A DNA stretch of 64,000 nucleotides. Origin: Spongiibacter tropicus DSM 19543 (GTDB lineage: Bacteria; Pseudomonadota; Gammaproteobacteria; Pseudomonadales; Spongiibacteraceae). Positions 33,359 to 41,852 of this stretch are shown piece by piece. Position 1 is the first letter of the stretch. Every line of letters starts with the position of its first letter. The notes beneath the pieces are model-generated. The model was given only the letters and a program-made list of their open reading frames with translations. It did no database searches and was not told the DNA's origin. The stretch is taken from positions 124,001 to 188,000 of the forward strand of contig NZ_ATUS01000004.1 in NCBI RefSeq assembly GCF_000420325.1, in the 5' to 3' direction. Both the position numbers and the translations under genes were made by a program.

Positions 33359-33407
33359 TCTCTGCGGTGTAATACCCGATAACGTTTCTTGATGGGAGTG
33401 GGCACCG

Positions 33408-34190
33408 ATGAAACTGTCTGCAACTGATTTTGTGCAAATGAAAGGTTCGAGGCCAATTACCATGCTGACGGCCTATACCTGCCCAGTGGCGAGGGAGCTT
33501 GAGGCGGCAGGCATCCCCATTATTTTGGTGGGTGATACCGTGGGCATGGTGGAAATGGGGTTTGACAGTACCCGACAGGTGACCGTGGAGCATATGGTTT
33601 ACCACATAGGTGCTGTGCGCCGGGGTGCACCCAATACTCATATTATTGGCGATCTGCCCTTCGAGTCGGACAAAACACCTGAGCTGGCATTGGCTAACGC
33701 GAAACGACTGCTGGCTGCTGGTGCGGACAGCATCAAGTTGGAAGGCCCCAAGACCGACATTATTTCGTATCTGGTGGAGGAGGGTATTGCGGTGGTAGGA
33801 CATACCGGCCTGTTGCCACAAACCACCAATAGCTTTGCCAAAGTGGGGCGAAACGCCGAGGAAGCGCTACGAATTCAAAAGGAAGCGGCTGCGATTCAGC
33901 AAGCCGGCGCCTTTATGTTGGTGATCGAACATGTTCCCCACGACCTGGCTAACAGTATTACCCAGACATTAACCATCCCGACCATCGGCATTGGCGCCGG
34001 ATCGGATTGCGATGGGCAGGTGCTGGTCATAAACGATGCCTTGGGTCTTGGAGACTACTGGCCGCCTTTCTCAAAGCAATACGCTCATGTTGGCCGGGAA
34101 ATCCAGAAGGTGGCCCAGCGGTTTTCTCGGGAGGTAGAATCCAGGGAATTCCCCAACAATATTATCCAATTCACTGGCTCGAAAAAGTAA
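33408..34190 (+). CDS. panB: 3-methyl-2-oxobutanoate hydroxymethyltransferase-like (PanB)
   Basis: A 260-aa PanB. Typical segments are PITMLTAYTCPVARELE, ILVGDTVGMVEMG (metal Asp), IIGDLPFES, DSIKLEGP (substrate Lys region) and VIEHVP (catalytic Glu). PanB transfers a hydroxymethyl group from 5,10-methylene-THF to 2-oxoisovalerate in pantothenate synthesis. The usual TAYD is TAYT. panC is not adjacent, and the gene sits in mobile cargo, so it may serve a side pathway using a related 2-oxo acid. Confidence 0.9.
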   Translation: MKLSATDFVQMKGSRPITMLTAYTCPVARELEAAGIPIILVGDTVGMVEMGFDSTRQVTVEHMVYHIGAVRRGAPNTHIIGDLPFESDKTPELALANAKRLLAAGADSIKLEGPKTDIISYLVEEGIAVVGHTGLLPQTTNSFAKVGRNAEEALRIQKEAAAIQQAGAFMLVIEHVPHDLANSITQTLTIPTIGIGAGSDCDGQVLVINDALGLGDYWPPFSKQYAHVGREIQKVAQRFSREVESREFPNNIIQFTGSKK

Positions 34191-34290
34191 TCGCCGAGTC
34201 GGATCAGCAGAATCGCTTCGGAAATAGCCTCGCGTAGGAAATATATCGCAGGCTCAAAGGATGTTTAATTAGGGCGATCCCATTGAGCCC

Positions 34291-34920
34291 TCAGGTTTTC
34301 ACGAAAAGATAGCCTCCCGTAATTATCATTATGGTGCCTGCTATCGGTTTTGCTTTGGCTTGGAATCGTAATCTGCTGGATAGCTTCACCACCTTGCTGG
34401 CGGAGACTGCGTACAGAATCTTGACGCCACCGACAGCGAATAGGGTTATGCCAAAGATTGCGGCAATATCCGCGCTACGTAGTGTGACGGGGTCAATAAA
34501 CACGGGAAAGAGACTGGCGTAGAAAAGGACCGCCTTGATATCACTCAGCGTTAATAAAAATCCTGACAGGAAGCTTGCTGATGTGGCTCGCGCACCGTCT
34601 GCCGGAAGGCGCGGCTCCCTCTGGGGAATCCTGTGGGTGTGGTTCCTGATCAAGTTAAGGCCAAACCAGATAAGATAACCCGCCGCCAGATAGCGGATCA
34701 CGACAAAAAAGGCCCCTAGCTGTTCCGACAATGCGCTCAAGCCGAGCAGTGCTATTGCTACAAAAACGAGGTCGCCGGCAACGACACCCAGAGAGGTGAT
34801 AACACCCTGTTTGATACCCATCGTGGATGCACGTATCACCACCAGAGCGACACTGCTACTGGGAATGGCGGCGAGTAGGGTCATGATCGTTGCCAGGGTG
34901 ATAATGTCATAGGAACTCAC
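34291..34920 (-). CDS. LysE/RhtB-family amino acid exporter
   Basis: A 209-aa inner-membrane protein with about six hydrophobic segments, starting ITLATIMTLLAAIPSSSVAL and containing GVVAGDLVFVAIALLG, the repeat-like half typical of the RhtB/LysE translocator family. These proteins export amino acids or derivatives. The gene lies 88 bases downstream of the second MocR gene on the same strand, so it is probably controlled by it. The substrate may be an amino acid handled by the neighbouring aminotransferase. Confidence 0.9.
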   Translation of the reverse strand: MSSYDIITLATIMTLLAAIPSSSVALVVIRASTMGIKQGVITSLGVVAGDLVFVAIALLGLSALSEQLGAFFVVIRYLAAGYLIWFGLNLIRNHTHRIPQREPRLPADGARATSASFLSGFLLTLSDIKAVLFYASLFPVFIDPVTLRSADIAAIFGITLFAVGGVKILYAVSASKVVKLSSRLRFQAKAKPIAGTIMIITGGYLFVKT

Positions 34921-35008
34921 AAAGCACCTCTGCGGCTGGTGTGACTGGATTGCTTATCCAAGCATGCAAATTGGACTTTAGTTGCCGTGATGGTATTGCC
35001 TGTCGCAC

Positions 35009-36436
35009 TCAATCCAATAAGCGTCCCAGTGTGTGCAAGGCTGGGGACAGCATCGATTCCCACGGCAATGCGCAGTTTATTCGGAAATGGTTTTTGAATC
35101 TTTGATCGCTGGAAAATAAATACCCAGGGGCGATGCTGATCCTGTGTTCCAGTGCTTTTTGGTAAAGCTCGGTGGTATCGAACTCCCCAGGCAACTGCAC
35201 CCACAAGACAAAGCCGCCGCGGGGTTGGGAGGTTCGGGTGCCGGGTGGAAACGTCGTTTTAATCAGGTCAATGCATTGCCCTATATTCGCGGCATAACGG
35301 CGGCGTATTTTGCGGACATGCCTGTCCATGCCGCCATTGCGTAGGTATTCATCCAGTACCCGTTGGTTCAATGTAGCGCTGGCAATATTCTGGGTGAATT
35401 TCAGGTAGGCGGCTTTCTCCGTATAACGACCGGGTGATAGCCACCCGACCCGCAGGCCGGGGGAAACCGATTTGGAAAAGGAGCTGCAATAGAGTACCTC
35501 CCCAGTCGTGTCGAAGTGTTTGTAAGGGGTTGGGCGATGACCGTCGAAGGCAAGGTCACCGTAGATATCGTCTTCCACCAACGGCACATCGAAGTTATTG
35601 AGCAGCGACAGCAGCGCCTGCTTTTGGTTGTTGTCTGGGCAGCTCCCCAGCGGATTGCTGAAGTTGCTGACAACGATACAGGCCTTGACGTCCCACTGCT
35701 GGCAGGCGTCCTCGACCTTGTCCAGGTCCATGCCAGACTCAGGGTGGCAGGGGATTTCCACCGCACGTAGTCCCAGGGTATCGATCACCTGCAGCAAACC
35801 ATAGTAGGTGGGGGATTCCAGCAATACCACATCACCGGGTTCGGCCACGCACTTGAGGGCAATAATCAGTGCTTCGTGACAGCCGTTGGTGACGAGGATA
35901 TCCGCGGCACTCACCTCACAGCCGTAGCTCAGCATCCGCAGCGCCAGGGATTCGCAGAGTGATGGCAATCCGGGCGGGACTTCGTAGCGCATAAAGCCGG
36001 TATCGTCAGCTCGGCTGATTCGGGCGGCGATTCGTTGCAGCTCCTGCCCGGGGAAGTAGCTCTCGTGGGGTAGGGCCGCCCCCAGTTGCACCATGGTCTT
36101 GCTGCCAGTGGCCTGGATCAAATCCAGCGCCAGTCGCTGGCGCTTCACCAATATCGGTTTCAACGTGGCCTTGGCAGGGTTTTTTACCAGTTGTGCGGCG
36201 TCTTCGCCGCGCCATTTGACAAAGAATCCGGAGCGCTGAACCGCTTCGATCATGCCCTGGTTTTCCAATAGCTTCTGCGCCTGGAGGACAGTATTGATGC
36301 TGACACCATGGGTTTCCGCCAGCACACGCGTTCCGGGAATTTTTTCTCCTGGACTGTAGCGTCCTGCCTGGATCTCCCTGGTCAGCTGTTCGGCAAGCTG
36401 CTCGTAGCGATGGAGTTGAAAGCGTGGTGCGTCCAA
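35009..36436 (-). CDS. MocR/GntR-type regulator with aminotransferase domain (2)
   Basis: A 475-aa paralogue of the MocR protein at 30.3 kb: GntR winged helix at the N-terminus (EQLTREIQAGRYSPGEKI, VSINTVLQAQKLLENQG) and an aminotransferase domain with the PLP lysine in YCSSFSKSVSPGLRVGW. It is divergent from the class IV aminotransferase gene and upstream of the lysE gene. The shared length, order of blocks and operator motifs suggest duplication of one regulator within the cargo. Confidence 0.92.
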   Translation of the reverse strand: MDAPRFQLHRYEQLAEQLTREIQAGRYSPGEKIPGTRVLAETHGVSINTVLQAQKLLENQGMIEAVQRSGFFVKWRGEDAAQLVKNPAKATLKPILVKRQRLALDLIQATGSKTMVQLGAALPHESYFPGQELQRIAARISRADDTGFMRYEVPPGLPSLCESLALRMLSYGCEVSAADILVTNGCHEALIIALKCVAEPGDVVLLESPTYYGLLQVIDTLGLRAVEIPCHPESGMDLDKVEDACQQWDVKACIVVSNFSNPLGSCPDNNQKQALLSLLNNFDVPLVEDDIYGDLAFDGHRPTPYKHFDTTGEVLYCSSFSKSVSPGLRVGWLSPGRYTEKAAYLKFTQNIASATLNQRVLDEYLRNGGMDRHVRKIRRRYAANIGQCIDLIKTTFPPGTRTSQPRGGFVLWVQLPGEFDTTELYQKALEHRISIAPGYLFSSDQRFKNHFRINCALPWESMLSPALHTLGRLLD

Positions 36437-36600
36437 AATCTGTACCCGTTCAAATTGATATAAACTGTATCTGTACCCTTTTTTTGGAAAGATTACACTG
36501 TCTGCATTGCTCCCTCAATAGCCTGGCTCCGATGAGCCCATCAATGGCATCGTCATCTTTCAGACGGTACGGGGGCGTCAACTCTGTGAGGTGATATCGG
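36437..36600. promoter_or_regulatory. Divergent regulatory region before MocR 2
   Basis: Contains CTGTACC at 36441-36447 and AAACTGTATC joined to CTGTACC at 36463-36478, the same motifs as in the MocR 1 region. A GAGGTGAT ribosome site for the aminotransferase lies at about 36587. MocR 2 binding here could control both its own gene and the aminotransferase operon. Confidence 0.6.
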
Positions 36601-37518
36601 ATGCAGGCCCAACCCCAGACCCAACCCAAGTGTCATACAAAAACGAAGTACTCTTGCTGGAAGAACGGTGAGCTGGTGAGCGCTGACCAGGCGGTCGTGT
36701 CGATCTATGACCACGGTTTGCTATACGGTGACGGCTGCTTCGAAGGACTGAGATTTTATCACCGGCATCCTTTCCGGTTGGATCGTCACCTGGCGCGGCT
36801 GCGCCGCTCCCTCAGTGCACTGGCGATCACTGTTCCCTATACCGATGATACCCTCGCACAAGCAGTCATGGCCTGTATCGCTAGCTCAGGCATGGGCGAT
36901 GGGTACCTGCGGATTCTGGTGACCCGGGGTGAGGGGGATATGGGGCTGAACCCCCGCAATTGCACCGCGCCCAATGTCTTTATCATTCCGGCATCACTGT
37001 CGTTGGTCAGTGATGAAACCCGGCGCCAGGGGGTTAGCCTGATCACCAGCAGTATCAAGCGGGCAGTCGGTACGGGGCTGGATGCAAGGGTCAAATCCCT
37101 GAATTACCTGCATTCGGTTCTGGCCAGGGCGGAAGCAAATGCCGCCGGCGTTGATGAAGCCATTTTGCTCAACCAGTTTGGTCAGGTGGCGGAATGCAGC
37201 GCCGAGAATATTTTTGTCGTCAAGGCGGGATCGCTGCTAACGCCGCCCGTTCAGGACGGTGCCTTGGAAGGAATTACCCGAGAAACCCTGTTGGAGCTGG
37301 CGCCTCAACAAAGACTGGAGGCTCGCGAGCAGTCCCTCACCAGCTACGATCTTTACACTGCCGAGGAGTGTTTTATCTGCGGCAGCGGTGCGCGGTTGAT
37401 TCCAGTTAAAACAATCGATGGTCGGCAGATCGCCCAGTGTCCTGGGCCTGTATATCAGCGTCTGTCACTTGCCTACAAGGCATTGATTGATGACGAATGT
37501 GGGGAGAAAAGACAATGA
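36601..37518 (+). CDS. Class IV PLP aminotransferase (branched-chain/D-amino acid type)
   Basis: A 305-aa fold-type IV enzyme: VSIYDHGLLYGDGCFEGLR near the N-terminus, RILVTRGEGDMGLNP, the PLP lysine in VKSLNYLHSVLARAEA, AECSAENIFVV and EGITRETLLELA. Such enzymes interconvert branched-chain or D-amino acids with 2-oxo acids, or act as aminodeoxychorismate lyases. A 2-oxoisovalerate product would feed the PanB encoded 2.4 kb away, but this link is inference. Divergent from MocR 2; it heads a run of co-directional genes to 40.1 kb. Confidence 0.9.
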   Translation: MQAQPQTQPKCHTKTKYSCWKNGELVSADQAVVSIYDHGLLYGDGCFEGLRFYHRHPFRLDRHLARLRRSLSALAITVPYTDDTLAQAVMACIASSGMGDGYLRILVTRGEGDMGLNPRNCTAPNVFIIPASLSLVSDETRRQGVSLITSSIKRAVGTGLDARVKSLNYLHSVLARAEANAAGVDEAILLNQFGQVAECSAENIFVVKAGSLLTPPVQDGALEGITRETLLELAPQQRLEAREQSLTSYDLYTAEECFICGSGARLIPVKTIDGRQIAQCPGPVYQRLSLAYKALIDDECGEKRQ

Positions 37519-38021
37519 CCTTCGACTTGGCAAGCTACGCCAACACCATGGCTCGCTACAACCAGTGGATGAATGGCGGTCTGTATTCAGCTGCGGAGAC
37601 CTTGACCCCTGAGCAGCGCCGGTCGGAGTGCGGCCTGTTCTTCGGCTCCATCTACAACACCCTGAATCACTTGCTGGTCTGCGACCTGATGTGGCTGGCC
37701 CGATTCAAAAACGAACCCGTCACAGGGAAAAGCCTGACCCAGGAGCTGTTCGGCGATTATGCCCAGTTGCGACAAGCCCGGGAGCAAACTGACAAGGACA
37801 TTATTGCCTGGGCACAAAACCTGGCGTTATCCCCGCCGCCCGAACGGTTGAACTATGTCAGTTTGTCGAGCAATACCGAGCGGAATGTGGACTTCGCTCA
37901 GGCTATCGTGCATTTCTTCAATCACCAAACCCACCATCGTGGACAGGTGACAGCGGCGCTGTCCCAGCAAGGCGTAGACTTCGGGGTGACAGACTTGATC
38001 TTTATGCCGGAGGAGAATTGA
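37515..38021 (+). CDS. DinB-family metal-dependent protein
   Basis: A 168-aa four-helix-bundle protein of the DinB/YfiT superfamily. Metal-ligand histidines are expected at NTLNHLLVCDLMW and at FFNHQTHHRGQV (H-x3-H), both present. Members include thiol (bacillithiol, mycothiol or glutathione) S-transferases and proteins of unknown role. The ATG overlaps the end of the aminotransferase gene by four bases, so the two are coupled. Confidence 0.88.
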   Translation: MTFDLASYANTMARYNQWMNGGLYSAAETLTPEQRRSECGLFFGSIYNTLNHLLVCDLMWLARFKNEPVTGKSLTQELFGDYAQLRQAREQTDKDIIAWAQNLALSPPPERLNYVSLSSNTERNVDFAQAIVHFFNHQTHHRGQVTAALSQQGVDFGVTDLIFMPEEN

Positions 38022-38123
38022 CGACATTGATCACTTTCTCTTTTTTTTCATCATTTTCGAGAGACTGGCATTGAACCAAACGCAGTAAATTTTCAATTAA
38101 AAAATTAGGTCGGGAGGTAAAAA

Positions 38124-38570
38124 TTGGAAGCGCAAGATACAGGCTATGAATCCAAGACACTGGAGAGTTTTGGCCGCCAGGCGGTGATGCAAACCCTGGA
38201 CGCGGAGCTGAGTATACAGGGGCCAGGAATCGTCTCCATCCGCTTTCCCTTCCAATCCCGGTTTACGCAACAGAACGGCTACATCCATGCGGGCATTGTC
38301 GCCACTATCCTGGACAGCGCCTGTGGCTATGCCGCATTTACACTGATGCCACAGGGGGCGGATGTGCTCACCGTGGAATTCAAGGTGAACCTGTTGCGCC
38401 CAGCCAAGGGAGATCACTTTGCCGCGAAGGCAACGGTGGTCAAACCAGGCAAAACAATTTCTGTCGTCGAAGCTGCGTTGTACAGCTCAGAATATGGCGA
38501 AGGAAAACCGGTAGCGACCATGACGGCAACTATCATGACAATGTTGCAATTTTCAAAAATTGAGGAGTAG
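38124..38570 (+). CDS. PaaI-type hotdog thioesterase
   Basis: A 148-aa hotdog-fold protein. It carries QNGYIHAGIVATILDSACG (the HGG-like active loop with catalytic Asp) and VEFKVNLLRPAKGD. PaaI-type enzymes hydrolyse acyl-CoA thioesters, often aromatic. The start is TTG at 38124 with GGGAGG 8-9 bases upstream; an ATG at 38184 would cut into the fold. It is co-directional with the aminotransferase-DinB genes after a 100-base AT-rich gap. Confidence 0.87.
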   Translation: MEAQDTGYESKTLESFGRQAVMQTLDAELSIQGPGIVSIRFPFQSRFTQQNGYIHAGIVATILDSACGYAAFTLMPQGADVLTVEFKVNLLRPAKGDHFAAKATVVKPGKTISVVEAALYSSEYGEGKPVATMTATIMTMLQFSKIEE

Positions 38571-38583
38571 GCAGGAAAGGATA

Positions 38584-39240
38584 ATGAATGGCTACACAAC
38601 CCCCGACCTAAACCACAGTGCGTTGATCAGCATCGATGTACAAAACGACTTTGTGCTCGATGATGCCCCCGCCCGCATTCCAGGCACGCTGGAAGCGGTT
38701 CCGGCAATGAGAAAGGTGATTCAGTCTTTTCGAGATAGCGACTTACCGGTTTTCCATGTTATCCGCTTGTACCTGCCGGATGGCTCCAATGTGGACTTAT
38801 GCCGCCGTGCGGCGGTTGAGCGAGGTGCCCGTATCGCGATACCGGAAAGTGACGGTGCTGAGCTTGTTGCATCATTGAAGCCCAATAGTGATACCCGCTT
38901 GAATGCCCAGTTATTGTTGTCGGGTGGTATTCAGGAAGTTGGTGACAATGAGTTTGTTCTTTTCAAGCCCCGGTGGGGCGCCTTTTACCAGACAGGGTTG
39001 CAAGATTTCCTGCGAGGGCGAGGCATCAATACCTTGGTGTTTCTGGGTTGTAACTATCCCAATTGTCCCCGCACCAGTATCTACCAGGCCAGTGAGCGGG
39101 ATTTCAGGATCATACTGGTCACGGATGCGATTTCTCAGCTCTATCCCAAGGGGGAAGAAGAGATGGAAAATATTGGCGTGACACTTTGCTCCTCTGAAGG
39201 TCTGGACCAGTTGGTACGGGGATCCATTTGTAAAGAATGA
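38584..39240 (+). CDS. Isochorismatase-like cysteine hydrolase
   Basis: A 218-aa hydrolase of the isochorismatase-like family with the full triad: Asp in ALISIDVQNDFVL, Lys in VLFKPRWGAF and Cys in FLGCNYPNCPRTSIYQA (with the cis-peptide region before it). Members hydrolyse amides and ureides such as N-carbamoylsarcosine or nicotinamide, so an amide substrate is more likely than isochorismate. It is 13 bases after the thioesterase gene, AGGAAAGG upstream. Confidence 0.9.
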   Translation: MNGYTTPDLNHSALISIDVQNDFVLDDAPARIPGTLEAVPAMRKVIQSFRDSDLPVFHVIRLYLPDGSNVDLCRRAAVERGARIAIPESDGAELVASLKPNSDTRLNAQLLLSGGIQEVGDNEFVLFKPRWGAFYQTGLQDFLRGRGINTLVFLGCNYPNCPRTSIYQASERDFRIILVTDAISQLYPKGEEEMENIGVTLCSSEGLDQLVRGSICKE

Positions 39241-39255
39241 TTTGGAGGAGTCGGC

Positions 39256-39669
39256 GTGATTGGGCACTGTAGATGTACGAATATAAAAGTGGAGTGGCAG
39301 TTTGACCGTGCCAGCGAAGTTCATCCCGTCATTTGTGATTGCGAATACTGCACAGCCCACAATGCTCAATATGTATTCCAATCTGACACTACCGTGGAAA
39401 TACACATAAGGGATTTTTCATTCTATCGCCAAATCCAGCAAGGAACGAAGACCGCCGTGTTTCATGAATGTCTAAGTTGCGGAATGTTGGTTTGTGTGAC
39501 CGTTGATTCAGGCGGACAAGTTTATGGGGCGATTAATCGTGACTGTTTTCCTGAGAGGCTGGTTTTCGCCACGCCATTAAGGGTTGATCATGATGGTGCT
39601 CCCATACAAGACCGAATAAAAAAATGGGAACAGAATTGGTGTTCTTCGGTGACTATTAATACAGGATAG
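39256..39669 (+). CDS. GFA-family (CENP-V/GFA) zinc protein
   Basis: A 137-aa protein with the cysteine set of the GFA family: HCRCTNIKVEW (C-x-C), VICDCEYCTAH and ECLSCGML. The family was named for glutathione-dependent formaldehyde activation but most members have unknown roles. GTG at 39256 follows GGAGGAG. It is 15 bases behind the hydrolase gene. The base composition here becomes visibly more AT-rich than in the flanking conjugation modules, as expected for acquired cargo. Confidence 0.87.
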   Translation: MIGHCRCTNIKVEWQFDRASEVHPVICDCEYCTAHNAQYVFQSDTTVEIHIRDFSFYRQIQQGTKTAVFHECLSCGMLVCVTVDSGGQVYGAINRDCFPERLVFATPLRVDHDGAPIQDRIKKWEQNWCSSVTINTG

Positions 39670-39768
39670 ATCGCAGAGCATTGAGATAAATGAATCGAGG
39701 ATGAGCGCAGTGTTGTGTGGGAAGAATATACATCAGTGAATTAATCATCTAGTCAAAGGAGCTTTTTA

Positions 39769-40080
39769 ATGAAGTGCTACGCCATTGGTGAGATTAATTT
39801 CTCTGATCATCATTGGGTAAAGGACTATCTTAAGAATGTGACGCCATTAGTGGAAAAGCTGGGGGGTATATATTTGGCAAGAACTCCATCAGTGGAGTTG
39901 TTGGAAGGTGAAGGGGGAGCTCCCCAAACGGTCGTTCTTATTCAATTTCCTTCAAAAGAAGTAGCGATGAAGTTTTACCATAGTGATGAATATGAATCTT
40001 ATAAAAAAGCCAGGAAAGACGGCTCAAATGGGAGGTTTATGCTGGTGAACGGGCATGATGTTGCATTGCACCAAACATAG
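39769..40080 (+). CDS. DUF1330-type ferredoxin-like dimeric protein
   Basis: A 103-aa alpha/beta protein, MKCYAIGEINFSDHHWVKDY at the N-terminus and VVLIQFPSKEVAMKFYHSDEY in the centre, the layout of DUF1330 (dimeric alpha-beta barrel). Function unknown; related folds act as small oxygenases or isomerases. AAGGAG lies 8 bases before the ATG. It is the last gene of the cargo cluster. Confidence 0.87.
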   Translation: MKCYAIGEINFSDHHWVKDYLKNVTPLVEKLGGIYLARTPSVELLEGEGGAPQTVVLIQFPSKEVAMKFYHSDEYESYKKARKDGSNGRFMLVNGHDVALHQT

Positions 40081-40415
40081 TTAAAGCGCATCAAGAGTCA
40101 CATTGAGAAGGCTTTTCTATTACCCGTGAAAAGACTATATCCAATGGTTTTCTGTTGAAGGTTCAGTTTATCTTTTTTCAGAACAGGGACAGGTAAAAAT
40201 TAATTCTGGCTCAAAGTAGCAGAATCTATCAATAAAGTCTGTGATTGGAGGATGCTGATTTATTTCGTGTGTTAGTTAGCTCGCGAGCTGTATGGAAAAA
40301 ATCAAGGGTGTGTTGGGTATATACTTCTTTTTGGGCTTATTGGTGGCAAGGAAAGTGTGCCTGGTTTTGAAGCATAAAGTGATAAAAATATTGGTTATAA
40401 GTTGGAATAAATTGC
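40081..40415. other. AT-rich intergenic region at the cargo/transfer junction
   Basis: About 335 bases without a supported gene, markedly AT-rich, between the DUF1330 gene and the LysR gene. It probably holds the traR promoter and marks where the cargo ends. No clear repeat or terminator recognised. Confidence 0.5.
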
Positions 40416-41351
40416 ATGGAGCTACGTCACTTACGCTGCTTCCTCGCTGTCGCTGATGAATTGCATTTCGCCCGTGCGGCAGAACGCCTGCACATCGAAC
40501 AGTCACCCCTGTCTCGGGCGATAAAGGAGCTGGAGGAAGATCTGGGAGTCCGCCTGTTCAATCGGACGACGCGCAGTACGAGGTTAACCCGCGCCGGGCA
40601 GCTTTTCCTGGACCATGTGCCACGTATCTTTACCGCCCTGGATCAGGCGCGGGGCAGTGTGCAAGCTGCCGCGGCAGGCTTTCATGACCAATTGCGCCTG
40701 GCGCTATCCGACGGCATCACGCCTCCGCGTCTCACGGCGCTATTGGCCCAGTGTCGCGAGGAGGAGCCGCAAGTCGATATCCGTCTGTTCGAAGTGCCGT
40801 TGGGGCAACAGCTCAGGGGTCTGCATGACGACTTATATGATGTGGGCTTCGCTCAGTCCGCCGAGGTGGGGGATGGTATTGTGGCCGAGCCGGCCTGGAG
40901 TGACCCTCTTGTCGTGGCGGTGCCGGCCAGGCACCCGCTGTTGGCCTACCAGCGCATTCCGCTGGACGAGGTGCTGCGTCATCCGCTGGTCGCCTGCGAC
41001 CCCCTGTCATGCGAAGGCCACTGCCATCAGATTCGTCGTATCCTGCGCAGCGCGGACCGGGAGCCTTTGGTAGTGGAGCAGGTTTCCTCCCACGACCTGA
41101 TGCTGACGCTGGTGGCGGCAGGATATGCGCTGGCACTGGTGGGCGCTTCTCACCTCGCCGCGTCCCGTCGAGAGGAGGTGGTGGCCAGGCCTCTGGCGGG
41201 ACGATCACAGGTGCTGACAACCTGGTTGTTGCGGCGGGATTCCGAGCCATCCGAAACCCTTCGAAGATTTATTGGGCGCGTCACTCCGATAAGCGGCGAT
41301 CCCTCGCACGAGGGGGATTCATTCACATCCGATACCATGGGAGAAAATTGA
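40416..41351 (+). CDS. traR: LysR-family regulator (TraR of Tn4371-type elements)
   Basis: A 311-aa LysR regulator: HTH at the N-terminus (MELRHLRCFLAVADELHFARA, SPLSRAIKELEEDLGVRLF split over residues 1-55), then an effector-binding domain. Position immediately before eexN and traG is that of traR in Tn4371-type elements, where it is proposed to regulate transfer. The inducer is not known. Its GC-richness matches the transfer module rather than the cargo. Confidence 0.9.
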   Translation: MELRHLRCFLAVADELHFARAAERLHIEQSPLSRAIKELEEDLGVRLFNRTTRSTRLTRAGQLFLDHVPRIFTALDQARGSVQAAAAGFHDQLRLALSDGITPPRLTALLAQCREEEPQVDIRLFEVPLGQQLRGLHDDLYDVGFAQSAEVGDGIVAEPAWSDPLVVAVPARHPLLAYQRIPLDEVLRHPLVACDPLSCEGHCHQIRRILRSADREPLVVEQVSSHDLMLTLVAAGYALALVGASHLAASRREEVVARPLAGRSQVLTTWLLRRDSEPSETLRRFIGRVTPISGDPSHEGDSFTSDTMGEN

Positions 41352-41353
41352 TC

Positions 41354-41635
41354 ATGAAGCGTTTGAGCATACTGCTGTTTGTCGTTCTGTTGAGCGCCTG
41401 CGGCGAGAAGCCCGCTTCGACTGAAAAGCCCTCCGTTGAAGCTTCTCTCACTGATACCGTGGAATCGCTGCTGGCCGATCCCGAGCGGCGCAAGGAGCTG
41501 CGTGAGCAGTGTCGGCTCAATCGTGCCGAGTTGGGTGACAAGCTGTGCAACATAGTAGCCGAGGCCACCAACAAGGCGTTCCTCGGCAATGGCGAAGTGC
41601 CCTATACACCACCGAAGGAAAAGCCAGCGTTTTAA
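41354..41635 (+). CDS. eexN: EexN-type entry-exclusion lipoprotein
   Basis: A 93-aa lipoprotein: signal LSILLFVVLLSAC with lipobox LSAC, then a short charged domain with REQCRLNRAELGDKLCN. EexN proteins block redundant uptake of the same element into a cell already carrying it. The gene starts two bases after the LysR stop. Small EexN lipoproteins next to trb/tra genes are typical of this ICE family. Confidence 0.85.
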   Translation: MKRLSILLFVVLLSACGEKPASTEKPSVEASLTDTVESLLADPERRKELREQCRLNRAELGDKLCNIVAEATNKAFLGNGEVPYTPPKEKPAF

Positions 41636-41852
41636 TGCCGGGTGGTTGAAAAATTATCGCTGGATAACCCGCGTTGCTGGAATACGCTGTTATTTGCGGT
41701 GTTTTTACAGTGCTCCCCCTGCCTGGCAATCTTGCATTTCCGTTCTGTATTGTGCCGATAACAGTCTTTGACCGGCACTGATCCAGCACCGAATCTGACA
41801 CCTGTTGGCGCGCTCATGTGCGTGCGAAACCAGGGCAAATTCGGAGGCCGAT

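Noticed and set aside
33408-34190. PanB as part of a normal pantothenate operon
   Set aside because: No panC or panD is adjacent; context is mobile cargo with MocR regulators, so only the enzyme family is asserted.
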